A stretch of DNA of 64,000 nucleotides, taken from NCBI GenBank assembly GCA_005217565.1, contig SJCO01000003.1:372001-436000 (forward strand). Reading direction: 5' to 3'. The notes beneath the pieces were generated by a model. It was not told the origin of the DNA and made no database searches. It saw nothing but the letters and a program-made list of their open reading frames with translations. The translations under genes were made by a program, and so were the position numbers. The stretch's first letter is position 1, and the number at the start of each line of letters is the position of its first letter. Source of the DNA: Puteibacter caeruleilacunae (GTDB taxonomy: Bacteria; Bacteroidota; Bacteroidia; Bacteroidales; Prolixibacteraceae). Shown in pieces: positions 16,544 through 26,459 of the stretch.

Positions 16544-18838
16544 ATGACTGATAGTATATTTTGGATCATTCCAGGCAGCTCTCTCCTCGCGCTTGCATTT
16601 GCATGGTTCTTTTTTAAATCAATGATGAAAAATTCAGAAGGTACAGACCGGATGAAGGAAATTGCACAGCACGTTCGTGACGGTGCCATGGCCTACCTAA
16701 CACGACAATACAGGGTTGTGGGCTATGTTTTTCTTGTTTTGGTTGTCATCCTTTTTATCCTTGCCAAGTTGAAAGTACAGAATCCTTTTGTACCATTTGC
16801 TTTCTTAACCGGAGGCTTCTTCTCTGGATTATGCGGATTTCTTGGTATGAAGACTGCGACATATGCTTCGGCTCGTACTGCACACGGAGCTTCTCAGTCG
16901 TTAAATAAAGGACTTAAAATTGCATTCCGAAGTGGTGCTGTTATGGGACTAGTTGTTGTGGGCTTTGGATTGCTTGATATTTCTGCATGGTACTACTTCT
17001 TAAACAACGTAGTATATACTCCTGAGAACATGCAAACTGGAGTATCCTTATTGGGGTTAGAATTTGTAAAAGCTGGAATGGATGAAAGTCATAAGCTTTT
17101 CGAGATTACAGCAACAATGATAACATTTGGTATGGGTGCATCAACACAAGCATTATTTGCTCGTGTAGGTGGAGGAATTTATACCAAAGCTGCCGATGTA
17201 GGTGCCGACTTAGTTGGTAAAGTTGAAGCTGGTATCCCTGAAGACGATCCTCGTAACCCTGCAACCATTGCTGATAATGTTGGTGATAACGTAGGTGACG
17301 TAGCAGGTATGGGAGCCGACTTATACGAGTCGTACTGTGGTTCTATTCTTGCAACTGCTGCTTTAGGAGCTGCCTTACCTCTTGGTGCTTTGTCTAAATA
17401 TGGAATGACTGCTGAAAAAGCTGTTATGGCGCCAATGATTGTGGCTGCAATTGGTATCGTACTTTCTATTCTTGGAATTTATATGGTACGAACTAAAGAA
17501 TCTGCAACACAAAAAAGCCTATTGAATGCACTACTTATTGGAACAGGAGGTAGCTCTGTTCTTATTCTTGTGGTACTTGCGGTTATGGCTAGCATGAACT
17601 GGATTACCTGGGGTATCTTTGGATCAGTAATTGCTGGACTAGTTGCTGGTGTAATCATCGGACAAGGAACTGAGTATTTTACTTCTGATGAATATGGACC
17701 AACAAAAGGTATTGCCAAACAAGCATTACAAGGACCTGCAACTACAATTATTGACGGAATGGCTGTAGGTATGTATTCGACTTGGATTCCTGTTGCAACA
17801 ATTGTTTTGGGTATCCTTGCTGCATATGGATTTGCTGGTGGTTTCCAAGATTTCTCTATGGGTGTATATGGTATTGGATTTGCTGCTGTTGGTATGTTAT
17901 CAACATTAGGTATTACTCTAGCAACTGATGCATTTGGACCTATTGCTGATAATGCTGGAGGTAACGCAGAAATGTCAGAGCTACCAGAAGAAGTTCGCGA
18001 TCGCACCGATGCATTAGATATGTTAGGAAATACTACTGCTGCCACAGGTAAAGGTTTTGCTATTGGCTCTGCTGCCCTTACTGCGATGGCTCTTTTATCT
18101 GCATATCTTGAAGAGATTAGAATGTGGATTGGTAAACTTGCCGACAGTAATGGTGTATTTGAACAAGGATCAGTTGTCTTTTACAAAGATGTAATGCCGA
18201 ACGTACAGGAAGGTATGCATGCAGTAAAATTATCAGCTGCGACAGTAAAAGATTTCACTCAAGCATATGACATCACTCTTTTCAACCCAATGTTATTGGG
18301 AGGTCTTTTCATTGGTGCAATGATGGCATTTGTATTCTGTGCGATGACTATGAAAGCTGTAGGTAGAGCTGCAGGAGCGATGGTTGAAGAGGTACGCCGC
18401 CAGTTCCGTGAGATTGCCGGTATTATGGAAGGTAAAGCCACTCCTGAATATGCTAAGTGTGTTGAAATTTCAACCAAAGGAGCACAGCGAGAAATGATTC
18501 TTCCTTCAATCCTTGCCATCCTTATTCCAATGGTTGTGGGTATTTTCTTAGGTGTAGCAGGTGTAGTGGGACTTCTTGCTGGAGGTCTTACCGCTGGATT
18601 TACCTTAGCATGTATGCTCAATAATGCAGGTGGAGCTTGGGACAACGCAAAGAAATATATTGAAAAAGGAAATCATGGGGGTAAAGGAAGTGAAGCACAC
18701 AAAGCAGGTGTTGTTGGTGACACTGTGGGTGATCCTTTCAAGGATACTTCAGGACCTTCTCTAAACATCCTTATTAAGTTAATGACAATGGTTTCAGTAG
18801 TTATGGCTGGTGTTACTGTAGCACTAAGCTTATTCTAA
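16544..18838 (+). CDS. hppA: Membrane-bound ion-pumping pyrophosphatase, K+-dependent type
   Basis: This 764-residue integral protein hydrolyses pyrophosphate and pumps Na+ and/or H+ across the inner membrane. Seen motifs: the PPi/Mg site [20 protein letters not shown] (near 246-265), [15 protein letters not shown], and the C-terminal [19 protein letters not shown]. In [11 protein letters not shown] the Ala after GNTTA is the marker of K+-dependent enzymes; K+-independent ones carry Lys there. Na+-pumping is common for this type in Bacteroidota, but the ion is inference. Solitary gene, closed by a strong terminator at 18869-18905. Confidence 0.96.
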   Translation: MTDSIFWIIPGSSLLALAFAWFFFKSMMKNSEGTDRMKEIAQHVRDGAMAYLTRQYRVVGYVFLVLVVILFILAKLKVQNPFVPFAFLTGGFFSGLCGFLGMKTATYASARTAHGASQSLNKGLKIAFRSGAVMGLVVVGFGLLDISAWYYFLNNVVYTPENMQTGVSLLGLEFVKAGMDESHKLFEITATMITFGMGASTQALFARVGGGIYTKAADVGADLVGKVEAGIPEDDPRNPATIADNVGDNVGDVAGMGADLYESYCGSILATAALGAALPLGALSKYGMTAEKAVMAPMIVAAIGIVLSILGIYMVRTKESATQKSLLNALLIGTGGSSVLILVVLAVMASMNWITWGIFGSVIAGLVAGVIIGQGTEYFTSDEYGPTKGIAKQALQGPATTIIDGMAVGMYSTWIPVATIVLGILAAYGFAGGFQDFSMGVYGIGFAAVGMLSTLGITLATDAFGPIADNAGGNAEMSELPEEVRDRTDALDMLGNTTAATGKGFAIGSAALTAMALLSAYLEEIRMWIGKLADSNGVFEQGSVVFYKDVMPNVQEGMHAVKLSAATVKDFTQAYDITLFNPMLLGGLFIGAMMAFVFCAMTMKAVGRAAGAMVEEVRRQFREIAGIMEGKATPEYAKCVEISTKGAQREMILPSILAILIPMVVGIFLGVAGVVGLLAGGLTAGFTLACMLNNAGGAWDNAKKYIEKGNHGGKGSEAHKAGVVGDTVGDPFKDTSGPSLNILIKLMTMVSVVMAGVTVALSLF

Positions 18839-18868
18839 AAGATCAATCATTTTAAGACATAAAAAATA

Positions 18869-18905
18869 GGGCCATGAATGAGTGTTATTCATGGCCCGCT
18901 TTTTA
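18869..18905 (+). terminator. Terminator of hppA
   Basis: GGGCCATGAAT and ATTCATGGCCC pair perfectly over 11 bp around a 7-base loop, followed by GCTTTTTATT. It also separates hppA from the convergent IPT/kelch lipoprotein gene. Confidence 0.85.
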
Positions 18906-18920
18906 TTCATTGTTGAGTAC

Positions 18921-20675
18921 TTATGGATTGAACTTCCATAGAGTTTGTTCATCATACCTGTGCATCCAAATATAATATTGTCCATCGCTAAACATTATAT
19001 GATTAAGAGATGAAGTTCCATCCAAACCTTCTAATGGAATCCATCTCATACTTTCAACATTTAATATAAATGGAGTGGTATTGGAGGGATAAACTTGATC
19101 ATTCCAGATAATGAAGCCCAATTGATTATCCTTCTTAAAAGCTCCCTTATTAATAATTCTGATGCCTGGCATATCTGTAAATTTATTCAATTCGTATGTC
19201 TGAGGATCAAACTCCAACAATAAAGGACTATCCCTATAAACATATACGTGCCCCTCTAATTCAACAACATGACTTGGCTTTGCCCAAGTAAATTTCCCTA
19301 CTAAATCAGGATAAGACTTTTCTGCAAGATATACCCACTGATTTTCATTAGGTTTAAATTCATACACATTAAACTTATTTGAATAATATTCTCTACTTTT
19401 CTTTACAACATAGTATAGTTTGCCTTCTGTCTCCACAGGAATGAAAAAGTCTGTATTAGAAATCATTGGCAAATCAGCTAATCTTATCCATTTATTCATA
19501 AGAATATCGTATTTCCAAAACTCTTTTTCTCTCCATGCAATATCAGTTGATTCGGCACAAAAAATCATCCCTTCTAAGCAAAACAAATTATGGTTATAAG
19601 ATTGTATAGGTACCTCTGCCAATTCTTCAAAACTATTATGCTCAGGATTTACTTTTACAAAGAATGTTTGATCATCATCGGTCATAATACCATAGGTATT
19701 TCCATCAACCTCAACCACAGCAGAAAATCGTTTATCTTCCGTCATAACACGAACTTTTTCATATGCCCCCACCCAACTCAAGTCAGGTATTGGAATTGTT
19801 TTATCACGCCATCTCACCTCAAAAGTTCCTCGTGACTTTTGAGGATAATAAAATGAATATTTTTCGTTAGTTCGCTCGTCAAAATAGATAATGGGCTCCC
19901 AATACCCTTGATATTCAGTAATATTAATTTCAACGGGCACACCGTTAATTATCAAGTCCTCTCCCTCAATTTCCACATAGCTCCCTACTTTAAGTGCTGT
20001 TGGAATCAATGAGGTAACTCGTGGAGCTCTAATTGTCCCGAAATTTTCATTGACAATATCCTTCAGTTTTGTCTTCATCCTCAATCCTACTGATCCAAAA
20101 ATTTTGTTATTAGGGACCTTTGCTTTGATCAACGAAGACTCTAAATGAGTTATTTGAAGCGGAATCTTTCCCATTTCATTGAAAAGTGAAAGATCAATCA
20201 AAGTGGTGTCAGGTGAAAAGTTATTCCCTTTTAACTCAAGAATATCACCATCAACTATTGATATTGGATCCTCAAAATTTACACTAGGCAACTTACATCC
20301 TTCACTTACAAAGTCCACTGCAGGACCATTAACCGTTTTTTCCCCCATCTGAATAAAAGCTCTCACGGCATAAGAAACACCATCTTCCAGATCTGTTTCA
20401 AGAGATAATCTAAATTCATTTCCATTTAAAGGGATAGATCCTATAACTTTAAATGTATAAACCGATCGACTATCAGTTATAATAAAGCCGTAAGAATCAG
20501 GAATAACACTACCCAAGTTATGTGTTGTTGCTGTAAAAATTGCTCCATTATCTTTGATTGTATTAACTTTTCCAGTTAATACCAACGGAGTACGTGCATC
20601 CAATAAAGGATGATCTGACTCACATCCAACAAATAGAACTGTGATTAATATTATAGCAGTTATTATCTTTCTCAT
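18921..20675 (-). CDS. IPT/TIG and kelch-like propeller lipoprotein
   Basis: The 584-residue protein has a lipobox ending at Cys18 (TVLFVGC). Residues 30-125 resemble the N-terminal domain of the other lipoprotein of this cluster (shared Y-x-V-x-AF, TVNG and PSV positions). One to two IPT/TIG Ig-like domains follow (about 127-300; LELKGNNFSPDTTLIDL, VEIEGEDLIING). The rest (330-584) shows kelch-type blades such as FWKYDILMNKWIRLADLP and YEFKPNENQWVYLAEKSYP. A surface-exposed binding role is inference. Last gene of the four-gene operon, starting five bases after the barrel gene. Confidence 0.75.
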   Translation of the reverse strand: MRKIITAIILITVLFVGCESDHPLLDARTPLVLTGKVNTIKDNGAIFTATTHNLGSVIPDSYGFIITDSRSVYTFKVIGSIPLNGNEFRLSLETDLEDGVSYAVRAFIQMGEKTVNGPAVDFVSEGCKLPSVNFEDPISIVDGDILELKGNNFSPDTTLIDLSLFNEMGKIPLQITHLESSLIKAKVPNNKIFGSVGLRMKTKLKDIVNENFGTIRAPRVTSLIPTALKVGSYVEIEGEDLIINGVPVEINITEYQGYWEPIIYFDERTNEKYSFYYPQKSRGTFEVRWRDKTIPIPDLSWVGAYEKVRVMTEDKRFSAVVEVDGNTYGIMTDDDQTFFVKVNPEHNSFEELAEVPIQSYNHNLFCLEGMIFCAESTDIAWREKEFWKYDILMNKWIRLADLPMISNTDFFIPVETEGKLYYVVKKSREYYSNKFNVYEFKPNENQWVYLAEKSYPDLVGKFTWAKPSHVVELEGHVYVYRDSPLLLEFDPQTYELNKFTDMPGIRIINKGAFKKDNQLGFIIWNDQVYPSNTTPFILNVESMRWIPLEGLDGTSSLNHIMFSDGQYYIWMHRYDEQTLWKFNP

Positions 20676-20680
20676 AATCG

Positions 20681-21841
20681 TTAAAATAATTCAATACCTA
20701 GTGTAAACATGATCTTAGACATCTCAAACTTACTTTCAAGCTGATCATCTTTCCCTCTCAACTGATGATAGTTCACTCCCAGTCTCACTCCTAATTTATC
20801 AGAAATATCAGCATTATAGCCTACTCCCAGGGCCAGCACTGGTTTAAAAACAGAGAATGAATCATAAATATCTCCATTAATATTAACCTGATTGGTATTA
20901 TCTGTCACTTTTACTTCATATGATTCAAATGATGCTAACCTTAGATAATTACATTCAACACCAACACTCAGATATACCTTTCCCCAAAACCACTCAGGTC
21001 TAATTCGGAGCATCAAAGGCACCTCTAATCCACTTGACTTACAAGTATAGTAACTATAAGAAATACCTCCTTCCAGCGATCTTTTTCCTTCCCCTTCTAT
21101 ATTTCCCCAGGAGTATTTTAATCCTGATGCAAAACAAAAACGAGGATCACTAAATAATGGCAATTCGATCCATCCTCCAATTAAATAACTCGTTTTATTG
21201 TCAGTATCATATGTTTCTTGATCCTTAAAAGGAAGATCCCAGTTTGTATTTCCTACTCCCACAATAAGCCCTTTTCTTAAGCCTTTTTTCATGTTCTGTT
21301 TCAATACAATCTGATCTTTCATTATTTGATTATACCACATTTTCAATGACACGTCGGAATAACGAAATTCCCATAGATCCATATCTCTTCCTTCAGCTTC
21401 GCAGATATCCTCCATCACTGTTTTATAATAATTGGTGGTATATGGTTGCTTGCTTAATGCAGTTAGTTTCCCATCATAGTGGATAAAGAAATAGCTTTGC
21501 CCTTTCTCTTCATGTTGATATATTTTTATTCTCTTGTGTGTTAACCGTTTTAAATAAATGTACCGTTCCTTTCCATCAATTTTCACCCTCAGCGCTTCAT
21601 AAACTGGTCCGTTTGACACGCCATACTCTTGAACTTCATCAGGTCCTGCCGTTATATACTCCCCTTTTTTTGTTCGCTTAAACATACATTCAACCGCATT
21701 TCGTTTATTCGATTGATTTGCCACTTCATAAACCATCGAATACACTCCATTTTCAATAATGTAAGATGATTTTTGGGCCTTTACATTGAAGCTAAAAAAT
21801 ACACCAATGATAATCAGAATAGCTATTTGAGTTAATCTCAT
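20681..21841 (-). CDS. Outer-membrane beta-barrel protein with an N-terminal soluble domain
   Basis: A signal peptide (cut near residue 22, VKAQ) is followed by a ~150-residue soluble region rich in short beta strands, and then by a C-terminal part (about 190-386) of alternating strands like those of PorT/OmpA-type barrels (GLIVGVGNTNWDLPF, LALGVGYNADISDKLGVRLG), ending in a hydrophobic FTLGIELF strand. The final Phe is the usual mark of barrel proteins. It pairs with the adjoining IPT/kelch lipoprotein gene. Function not recognised. Confidence 0.7.
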   Translation of the reverse strand: MRLTQIAILIIIGVFFSFNVKAQKSSYIIENGVYSMVYEVANQSNKRNAVECMFKRTKKGEYITAGPDEVQEYGVSNGPVYEALRVKIDGKERYIYLKRLTHKRIKIYQHEEKGQSYFFIHYDGKLTALSKQPYTTNYYKTVMEDICEAEGRDMDLWEFRYSDVSLKMWYNQIMKDQIVLKQNMKKGLRKGLIVGVGNTNWDLPFKDQETYDTDNKTSYLIGGWIELPLFSDPRFCFASGLKYSWGNIEGEGKRSLEGGISYSYYTCKSSGLEVPLMLRIRPEWFWGKVYLSVGVECNYLRLASFESYEVKVTDNTNQVNINGDIYDSFSVFKPVLALGVGYNADISDKLGVRLGVNYHQLRGKDDQLESKFEMSKIMFTLGIELF

Positions 21842-21914
21842 TTTCTAACTTTTTTCATGATAAGTAAGATCTAATATGCTCGAAAGTAACGATCATATCA
21901 ATATATTGCAGTAA

Positions 21915-22838
21915 CTATAATTCTACTATTTCAAGAAACCCTTCAAATGTTACCCAAGTATCAAAATACCTCAATTTTATAGCGACATTTCCAAGTGGTA
22001 GGCCAGAAGGAATTTTAAATTTTATTGCTCCCTGATGTATGATTCCATAATCTCGACAATTCACATCTCCGACCTTTACTCCATTTACTGGCTCAAAACT
22101 TTTACCTGTTATGGTAATCCAATCTCCCGACTCCGCTATTGGTTTGTCTATTCCCTCCACAACAGGAGGAGCAACAGTAAAAGAGATCAGTTTCTTAGTT
22201 ACGTAGTCACCTACCTTAATTCGAATATTTGATTCAACTCGATTCAGTTTCCCTGGAACTATCACCTTTAACATTGTATCTACTGCACCAATAACAGTAG
22301 CTTGTATTTCATTAAATTTCACGACATTGAATGCTGTTCGTGTGCTAAAATTTTTACCATAAATACTGACAATATCATTTCGATTAGCAACATTGGGTTC
22401 TACTCGATCAACTGAAGGCACAGCGCCTCCCTGAGCAACAAATTTCAAGATATTTCCATTCACCGTATAGCTTTCACTCTCGGCAAAGGCCATAACATCA
22501 TAATCGAATCCATTCATTATATTAATGCTCACGAATCCTTCAAAATTCAGATTTCCATTCCCTGATCCTAAAGATAACTTTTGCCAGACACCGCCTCCCA
22601 TCCATGCATATTCATTAGGGGCAAAAGATGTTCTCCTGTACATAAACCCATAATCGTCAATATGTAGATCCTCTGCAAAACAAATATCTCCTTTCACCAA
22701 CGCTCCCTGTTGGTTTACCTCTGCAACTTCGAGAGTATTAACCTGATGATGCATTCTATCTTGATCTTCAGAACATGCTACAAAAACTAATGTGCTAACA
22801 ATACTTACTGCTAAGTATTTATATAAAATTTGATTCAT
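21915..22838 (-). CDS. IPT/TIG-domain lipoprotein
   Basis: The 307-residue protein carries a lipobox with Cys22 (TLVFVAC). An N-terminal domain to about residue 137 resembles that of the larger lipoprotein in the same operon. Two IPT/TIG domains follow: about 138-215 (VEPNVANRNDIVSIYGKNF) and 220-300 (IAESGDWITITGKSFEPVNG). It has no propeller, unlike its paralogue. Its ATG is two bases after the stop of the upstream barrel gene, so translation is coupled. Probably displayed on the outer membrane; ligand unknown. Confidence 0.75.
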   Translation of the reverse strand: MNQILYKYLAVSIVSTLVFVACSEDQDRMHHQVNTLEVAEVNQQGALVKGDICFAEDLHIDDYGFMYRRTSFAPNEYAWMGGGVWQKLSLGSGNGNLNFEGFVSINIMNGFDYDVMAFAESESYTVNGNILKFVAQGGAVPSVDRVEPNVANRNDIVSIYGKNFSTRTAFNVVKFNEIQATVIGAVDTMLKVIVPGKLNRVESNIRIKVGDYVTKKLISFTVAPPVVEGIDKPIAESGDWITITGKSFEPVNGVKVGDVNCRDYGIIHQGAIKFKIPSGLPLGNVAIKLRYFDTWVTFEGFLEIVEL

Positions 22839-22840
22839 GA

Positions 22841-23965
22841 TTAAAATCCAATTAATAGTGAGACATTATATGAAAATGAGTCTGTAAAGGCATCAATTTC
22901 CCATCCGGCATTCTTTTCATCAATATCATGATAGATTAATTGACCTCCCAAATACATATTGATGCCTTTGACTGAAATTTTGGTATGAATCCCTGTTAGC
23001 ATCCCCAACTGTAGTTGATCCTGAATTTCAAGATCTGCTAATTCTGTATGCACTGTATTTACATCTAATACTTCTGTCTTCACACTTGATTCTACATCCA
23101 AAAACTTTCGTCCTGTAAATCCCAATTCATACAATAACTCAAAGTTTTTCGTCCGCCAACCAGGCAAACGCAATGAAACTGGTACATAAAGCTCTTTTCC
23201 GTTAAATTTTAAGTTATATGTATATCTTGTTGAACCTTTTGAACTATAAAATGAATTCTGACAATCCATAGTCAACATATCAACACCAACAAACAGGTAT
23301 ATATCATCACGTAATCTAGGAAAAGTAATGCCTGTTAACAGCTTATAAGTAGGGCCTGTCAACCATGTATTGGTTTTATTATAGTTCTTATAGTTCAACT
23401 TTAAAGATTGCCCTCCATAACCTCCTCCGATATATGGTTCGAACCTAATCCAAGGATCAGTAAAGCTTCTTTTGTACTCTGCTTTTTTATTTTTGTAGTA
23501 ATAGTTAAGTCTTCTCTCAATAGCACCAGGAGTCTTAACATTTTCAAGAATCTTCTGCACCGCATCATAATAATAAGTCTCCTTATTACCAGCACCAACC
23601 TCTTCAAATCCATCGGGTGTTTTCCTATACACCTTATTACCATATTGATATAAGGTTACATCACCTTTATCAATCATTAAACGTCCCCATTTCGGATCTC
23701 TCATCCCGGGTAATTGCACTTTATGATATTCTCCTTGATCATCAATAATAACCTTTTCATACCCTTGAGTATACAATTGATTAAACTTGTCAAACAAGGG
23801 GGTTCGAAACATTATTCCTTTTCCATCTTTCAACTTATAAGGTTTTTTAAATTCAGCATGAATCGTATCCGCTTTTGAATCGATAATAATACCTGTAAAC
23901 TTTTGAGAATACCCTATATAAGAGCAGACTATGGTAAGCAGCAGGGAGAAAAGCGTTGTTCTCAT
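22841..23965 (-). CDS. Outer-membrane beta-barrel protein with an N-terminal soluble domain (first gene of operon)
   Basis: Signal peptide of about 20 residues (CSYIGYSQ). Residues 22-150 form a soluble region that reads as beta strands with the phrase DSKADTIHAEFKKPYKL; residues 170-374 look like a transmembrane barrel (FEPYIGGGYGGQSLKLNY, later LGMLTGIHTKISVKG, ending SYNVSLLIGF with terminal Phe). It is the same design as the barrel gene at 20681-21841, in a tandem arrangement with an IPT lipoprotein downstream of each. Function unknown. Confidence 0.7.
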   Translation of the reverse strand: MRTTLFSLLLTIVCSYIGYSQKFTGIIIDSKADTIHAEFKKPYKLKDGKGIMFRTPLFDKFNQLYTQGYEKVIIDDQGEYHKVQLPGMRDPKWGRLMIDKGDVTLYQYGNKVYRKTPDGFEEVGAGNKETYYYDAVQKILENVKTPGAIERRLNYYYKNKKAEYKRSFTDPWIRFEPYIGGGYGGQSLKLNYKNYNKTNTWLTGPTYKLLTGITFPRLRDDIYLFVGVDMLTMDCQNSFYSSKGSTRYTYNLKFNGKELYVPVSLRLPGWRTKNFELLYELGFTGRKFLDVESSVKTEVLDVNTVHTELADLEIQDQLQLGMLTGIHTKISVKGINMYLGGQLIYHDIDEKNAGWEIDAFTDSFSYNVSLLIGF

Positions 23966-23999
23966 AAAATATTGGTCTTATGTGTTAGGTTAACTATAT

Positions 24000-24031
24000 C
24001 AAATTTAAACTATTTATCTATCTATTACAAA
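24000..24031 (-). promoter_or_regulatory. Predicted promoter of the barrel/IPT operon
   Basis: Minus-strand TTTG (24028-24031), a 20-base spacer and TAAATTTG (24000-24007) form a complete promoter with a leader of about 28 bases. The -33 element lies inside the T run of the SulP terminator, so termination and initiation sites overlap. Confidence 0.55.
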
Positions 24032-24059
24032 AAAAATAGGAGCAGTAAATCTGCTCCTA
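24029..24059 (-). terminator. Terminator of the SulP transporter gene
   Basis: TAGGAGCAG and CTGCTCCTA form a perfect 9-bp stem with a 5-base loop. On the minus strand it is followed directly by a run of eight T, a classical intrinsic terminator 15 bases after the SulP stop. Confidence 0.85.
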
Positions 24060-24073
24060 GTCTTATATTCATA

Positions 24074-25714
24074 TTAGTTTTCTCTTTTCCTAAGCCACTT
24101 TGCACAATCTTCAAGCTCTTCAAAAACATGATCTTCGGGGATGATCCCTGGGATGAATCCATTTTTCTTCAATAGATATAATGGTTGTTTTTGTGGCCTA
24201 CTTAAAACAACTGTAATCCCCTGTAGCTGCATCTCCCGAATCACCTCTTCCAACGCATACAATCCCGACTGATCGATAAAAGGTACACGCTGCAATCGAA
24301 ATATCACCACTTTAGCATCCTCTGGAATAAGATTTACTCGCTCCATTATTTTCGAAGCAATACCAAAAAACACAGGCCCTTCAATATGCTTAATATAAAC
24401 ATGTTGATATTTATCCATGTTCAATTTCATCTCATCTTCCCAGGCAAGTTCCGTATCCCCCTCTGCTACACGCTGCAAAGAAGTATTTGCCTCTGCCGAT
24501 TCACTCGCCTTTCGCATAAACACCAATGATGCCAATACCATACCAATACCAACAGCTTGAAGTAAATCTACAAAAACAGTAAGAATCAGTACCACAATAA
24601 GAATAACCGCATCAGATCGTGAGACATTCAATATGTTCTTCAATCCTTTCATATCCAATATACTAATACCAACAGTAATCAATACTCCTGCTAGTGCAGC
24701 CAATGGTATATAAGCAACTAACTGTCCCAATCCTAACAAAATTAATACTAGCAATAAGGCATGGATAATTCCTGAAATCCGAGAATGCCCACCTGAATTA
24801 ATATTAACCACTGTACGCATAGTAGCTCCTGCACCGGGGATTCCACCAATCAGTGAAGCAACAATATTTCCAATTCCCTGTCCGATGAGCTCCTTGTTAC
24901 TATTATGTCTTGTACGTGTAACATTATCTGCAACAACCGATGTCAGTAAAGAATCGATGGTTCCCAATCCTGCCAAAGTAATCGCAGGCATTAAAGCTAA
25001 ACTTAAATCACTCCATTCTATATTTATTATTGAACCAACCTTTAAGGCTGGTAGTCCTGAAGGCATAGCTCCAATCAACGGCGTATCACACTGTAAGAAA
25101 TAGCAAACACCAGAGACTCCAATTAAGGCGACCAAAGTACCTGGAACTACTTTTGTTAACCTCGGGAAGACATAGATCACCACAACTGTTATCAAAGCAA
25201 TAATAATCGATGTAAAGTTTACCTGTGAGATAGCATCAGGTAATTCTGTGAATACGGATATTATTTTTGAAGGAGAATTTAATCCCATCACAGGAAAGAT
25301 TTGAAAAATAATGATAATAACTCCAATCCCACTCATGAATCCCGATAATACAGGGTAGGGAATAAACTTGATATATTTCCCAATCTTCAGAAAACCAAAA
25401 AGAATTTGAAACGCTCCTGATAATGCAAAGGTTATGAGAATTAATCCCAAAGCACTATCAATAGAACCATATTTTGCAATAGCAGAAGAAACAATCGTAG
25501 CCGAAACCACCGTCATGGGACCTGTAGGCCCGCTAATTTGTGTTTTTGTTCCTCCGAATATAGCAGCAAACAGTCCTAAGGCCATTGCTCCATACAAACC
25601 AGCACTTGCTCCCATACCCGATTGAACCCCAAAAGCCAACGCTAGAGGTAATGCAACAATACCTGCTGTGATCCCCCCAAAGAGATCACCTTTGAAATTA
25701 TTAATTTTTATCAT
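24074..25714 (-). CDS. SulP-family anion transporter with STAS domain
   Basis: The 546-residue protein has the SulP membrane domain of 10-14 segments (about 10-395) with GDLFGGITAGIVALPLALAF near the N-terminus and a later GGIPGAGATMRTVVNINSGG, and a C-terminal cytoplasmic STAS domain (about 425-546) including VIFRLQRVPFIDQSGLYALE. Members take up sulfate, bicarbonate, C4-dicarboxylates or other anions; the substrate is not readable here. Solitary gene with a ~230-base upstream region holding an inverted repeat (25804-25897). Confidence 0.93.
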   Translation of the reverse strand: MIKINNFKGDLFGGITAGIVALPLALAFGVQSGMGASAGLYGAMALGLFAAIFGGTKTQISGPTGPMTVVSATIVSSAIAKYGSIDSALGLILITFALSGAFQILFGFLKIGKYIKFIPYPVLSGFMSGIGVIIIIFQIFPVMGLNSPSKIISVFTELPDAISQVNFTSIIIALITVVVIYVFPRLTKVVPGTLVALIGVSGVCYFLQCDTPLIGAMPSGLPALKVGSIINIEWSDLSLALMPAITLAGLGTIDSLLTSVVADNVTRTRHNSNKELIGQGIGNIVASLIGGIPGAGATMRTVVNINSGGHSRISGIIHALLLVLILLGLGQLVAYIPLAALAGVLITVGISILDMKGLKNILNVSRSDAVILIVVLILTVFVDLLQAVGIGMVLASLVFMRKASESAEANTSLQRVAEGDTELAWEDEMKLNMDKYQHVYIKHIEGPVFFGIASKIMERVNLIPEDAKVVIFRLQRVPFIDQSGLYALEEVIREMQLQGITVVLSRPQKQPLYLLKKNGFIPGIIPEDHVFEELEDCAKWLRKREN

Positions 25715-25803
25715 GGTTAAAAGTTTACGACAATCCTATTACCAGCAATTATAAATTACTAGCATGTCATATTGTTATCGGTTTAAAAAAGTCTTCTATT
25801 ATG

Positions 25804-25897
25804 TGCTCCCCAACACACCAATGCTGAGATATTCTCATCATTGAATCTTATAAATAAAACCTGTAAAAAAAAACACAGATTTCTTGACTAGGGAGCA
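25804..25897 (-). repeat. Inverted repeat in the SulP upstream region
   Basis: TGCTCCC (25804-25810) and GGGAGCA (25891-25897) are exact inverted copies 80 bases apart, and the segment between them includes CTGT and ACAG around a nine-A run. It could fold as a closed leader domain or just be a chance 7-mer pair. Confidence 0.3.
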
Positions 25898-25948
25898 TGG
25901 ACAAAATTTTGAAGTAGATGTTTTATAAGAAGTTGTGACATTATAATT

Positions 25949-26362
25949 CTATTTTACGGCTTCGACATACGCATTCCTTAACTTCTCTGGGGCAATTGTA
26001 GGTCGCTTTGTTTGCAGGTCATAAAAACATCCCACCTGTTTACCGGTACAATGTATAATATCGCCAGAATATATTTTAAATTCCATCTCCCACTTCGTTC
26101 CTCCCATATTGGAAATAGTACACCTTCCTTTGGGACTACTTTGAATGGTTAATGGGGTTTTATATTGCACCTCTGTTTTCATTAGAATAGGAGAGATATT
26201 TAAAGCAATAATCTCATTATATGGCATATGTTCATCAAGTAGGAGCATACGTAAATCCTCAAACCACCTCACATATACAATATTACTAACGATTCCCATC
26301 GCATCAATATCGTATGCCATCACTTTCAACTCTTGCTCGACATAAATCTGGTGATTATTCAT
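25949..26362 (-). CDS. Acyl-CoA thioesterase (4HBT hot-dog fold)
   Basis: The 137-residue length and the block YDIDAMGIVSNIVYVRWFED (about 18-37; catalytic Asp of the D-x-x-G-x-x-x-N-x-x-Y motif) place it in the 4-hydroxybenzoyl-CoA thioesterase/YbgC group. It hydrolyses a short- to medium-chain acyl-CoA in the cytoplasm; the specific substrate is not known. Solitary, divergent from the sugar dehydrogenase gene, with its own -7 box at 26390-26397. Confidence 0.9.
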   Translation of the reverse strand: MNNHQIYVEQELKVMAYDIDAMGIVSNIVYVRWFEDLRMLLLDEHMPYNEIIALNISPILMKTEVQYKTPLTIQSSPKGRCTISNMGGTKWEMEFKIYSGDIIHCTGKQVGCFYDLQTKRPTIAPEKLRNAYVEAVK

Positions 26363-26389
26363 TAAAGGTCATTTTAGTTAGTTGAACAG

Positions 26390-26397
26390 CAAAAATA
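26390..26397 (-). promoter_or_regulatory. Predicted -7 box for the thioesterase gene
   Basis: Minus-strand TATTTTTG matches TAnnTTTG exactly; start near 26383, leader about 20 bases. Confidence 0.45.
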
Positions 26398-26459
26398 AAC
26401 AATTTAAACTATTCCTATGATCTGTTTGTTAAACATTTAGTTTAACAATAGCCTTACCC

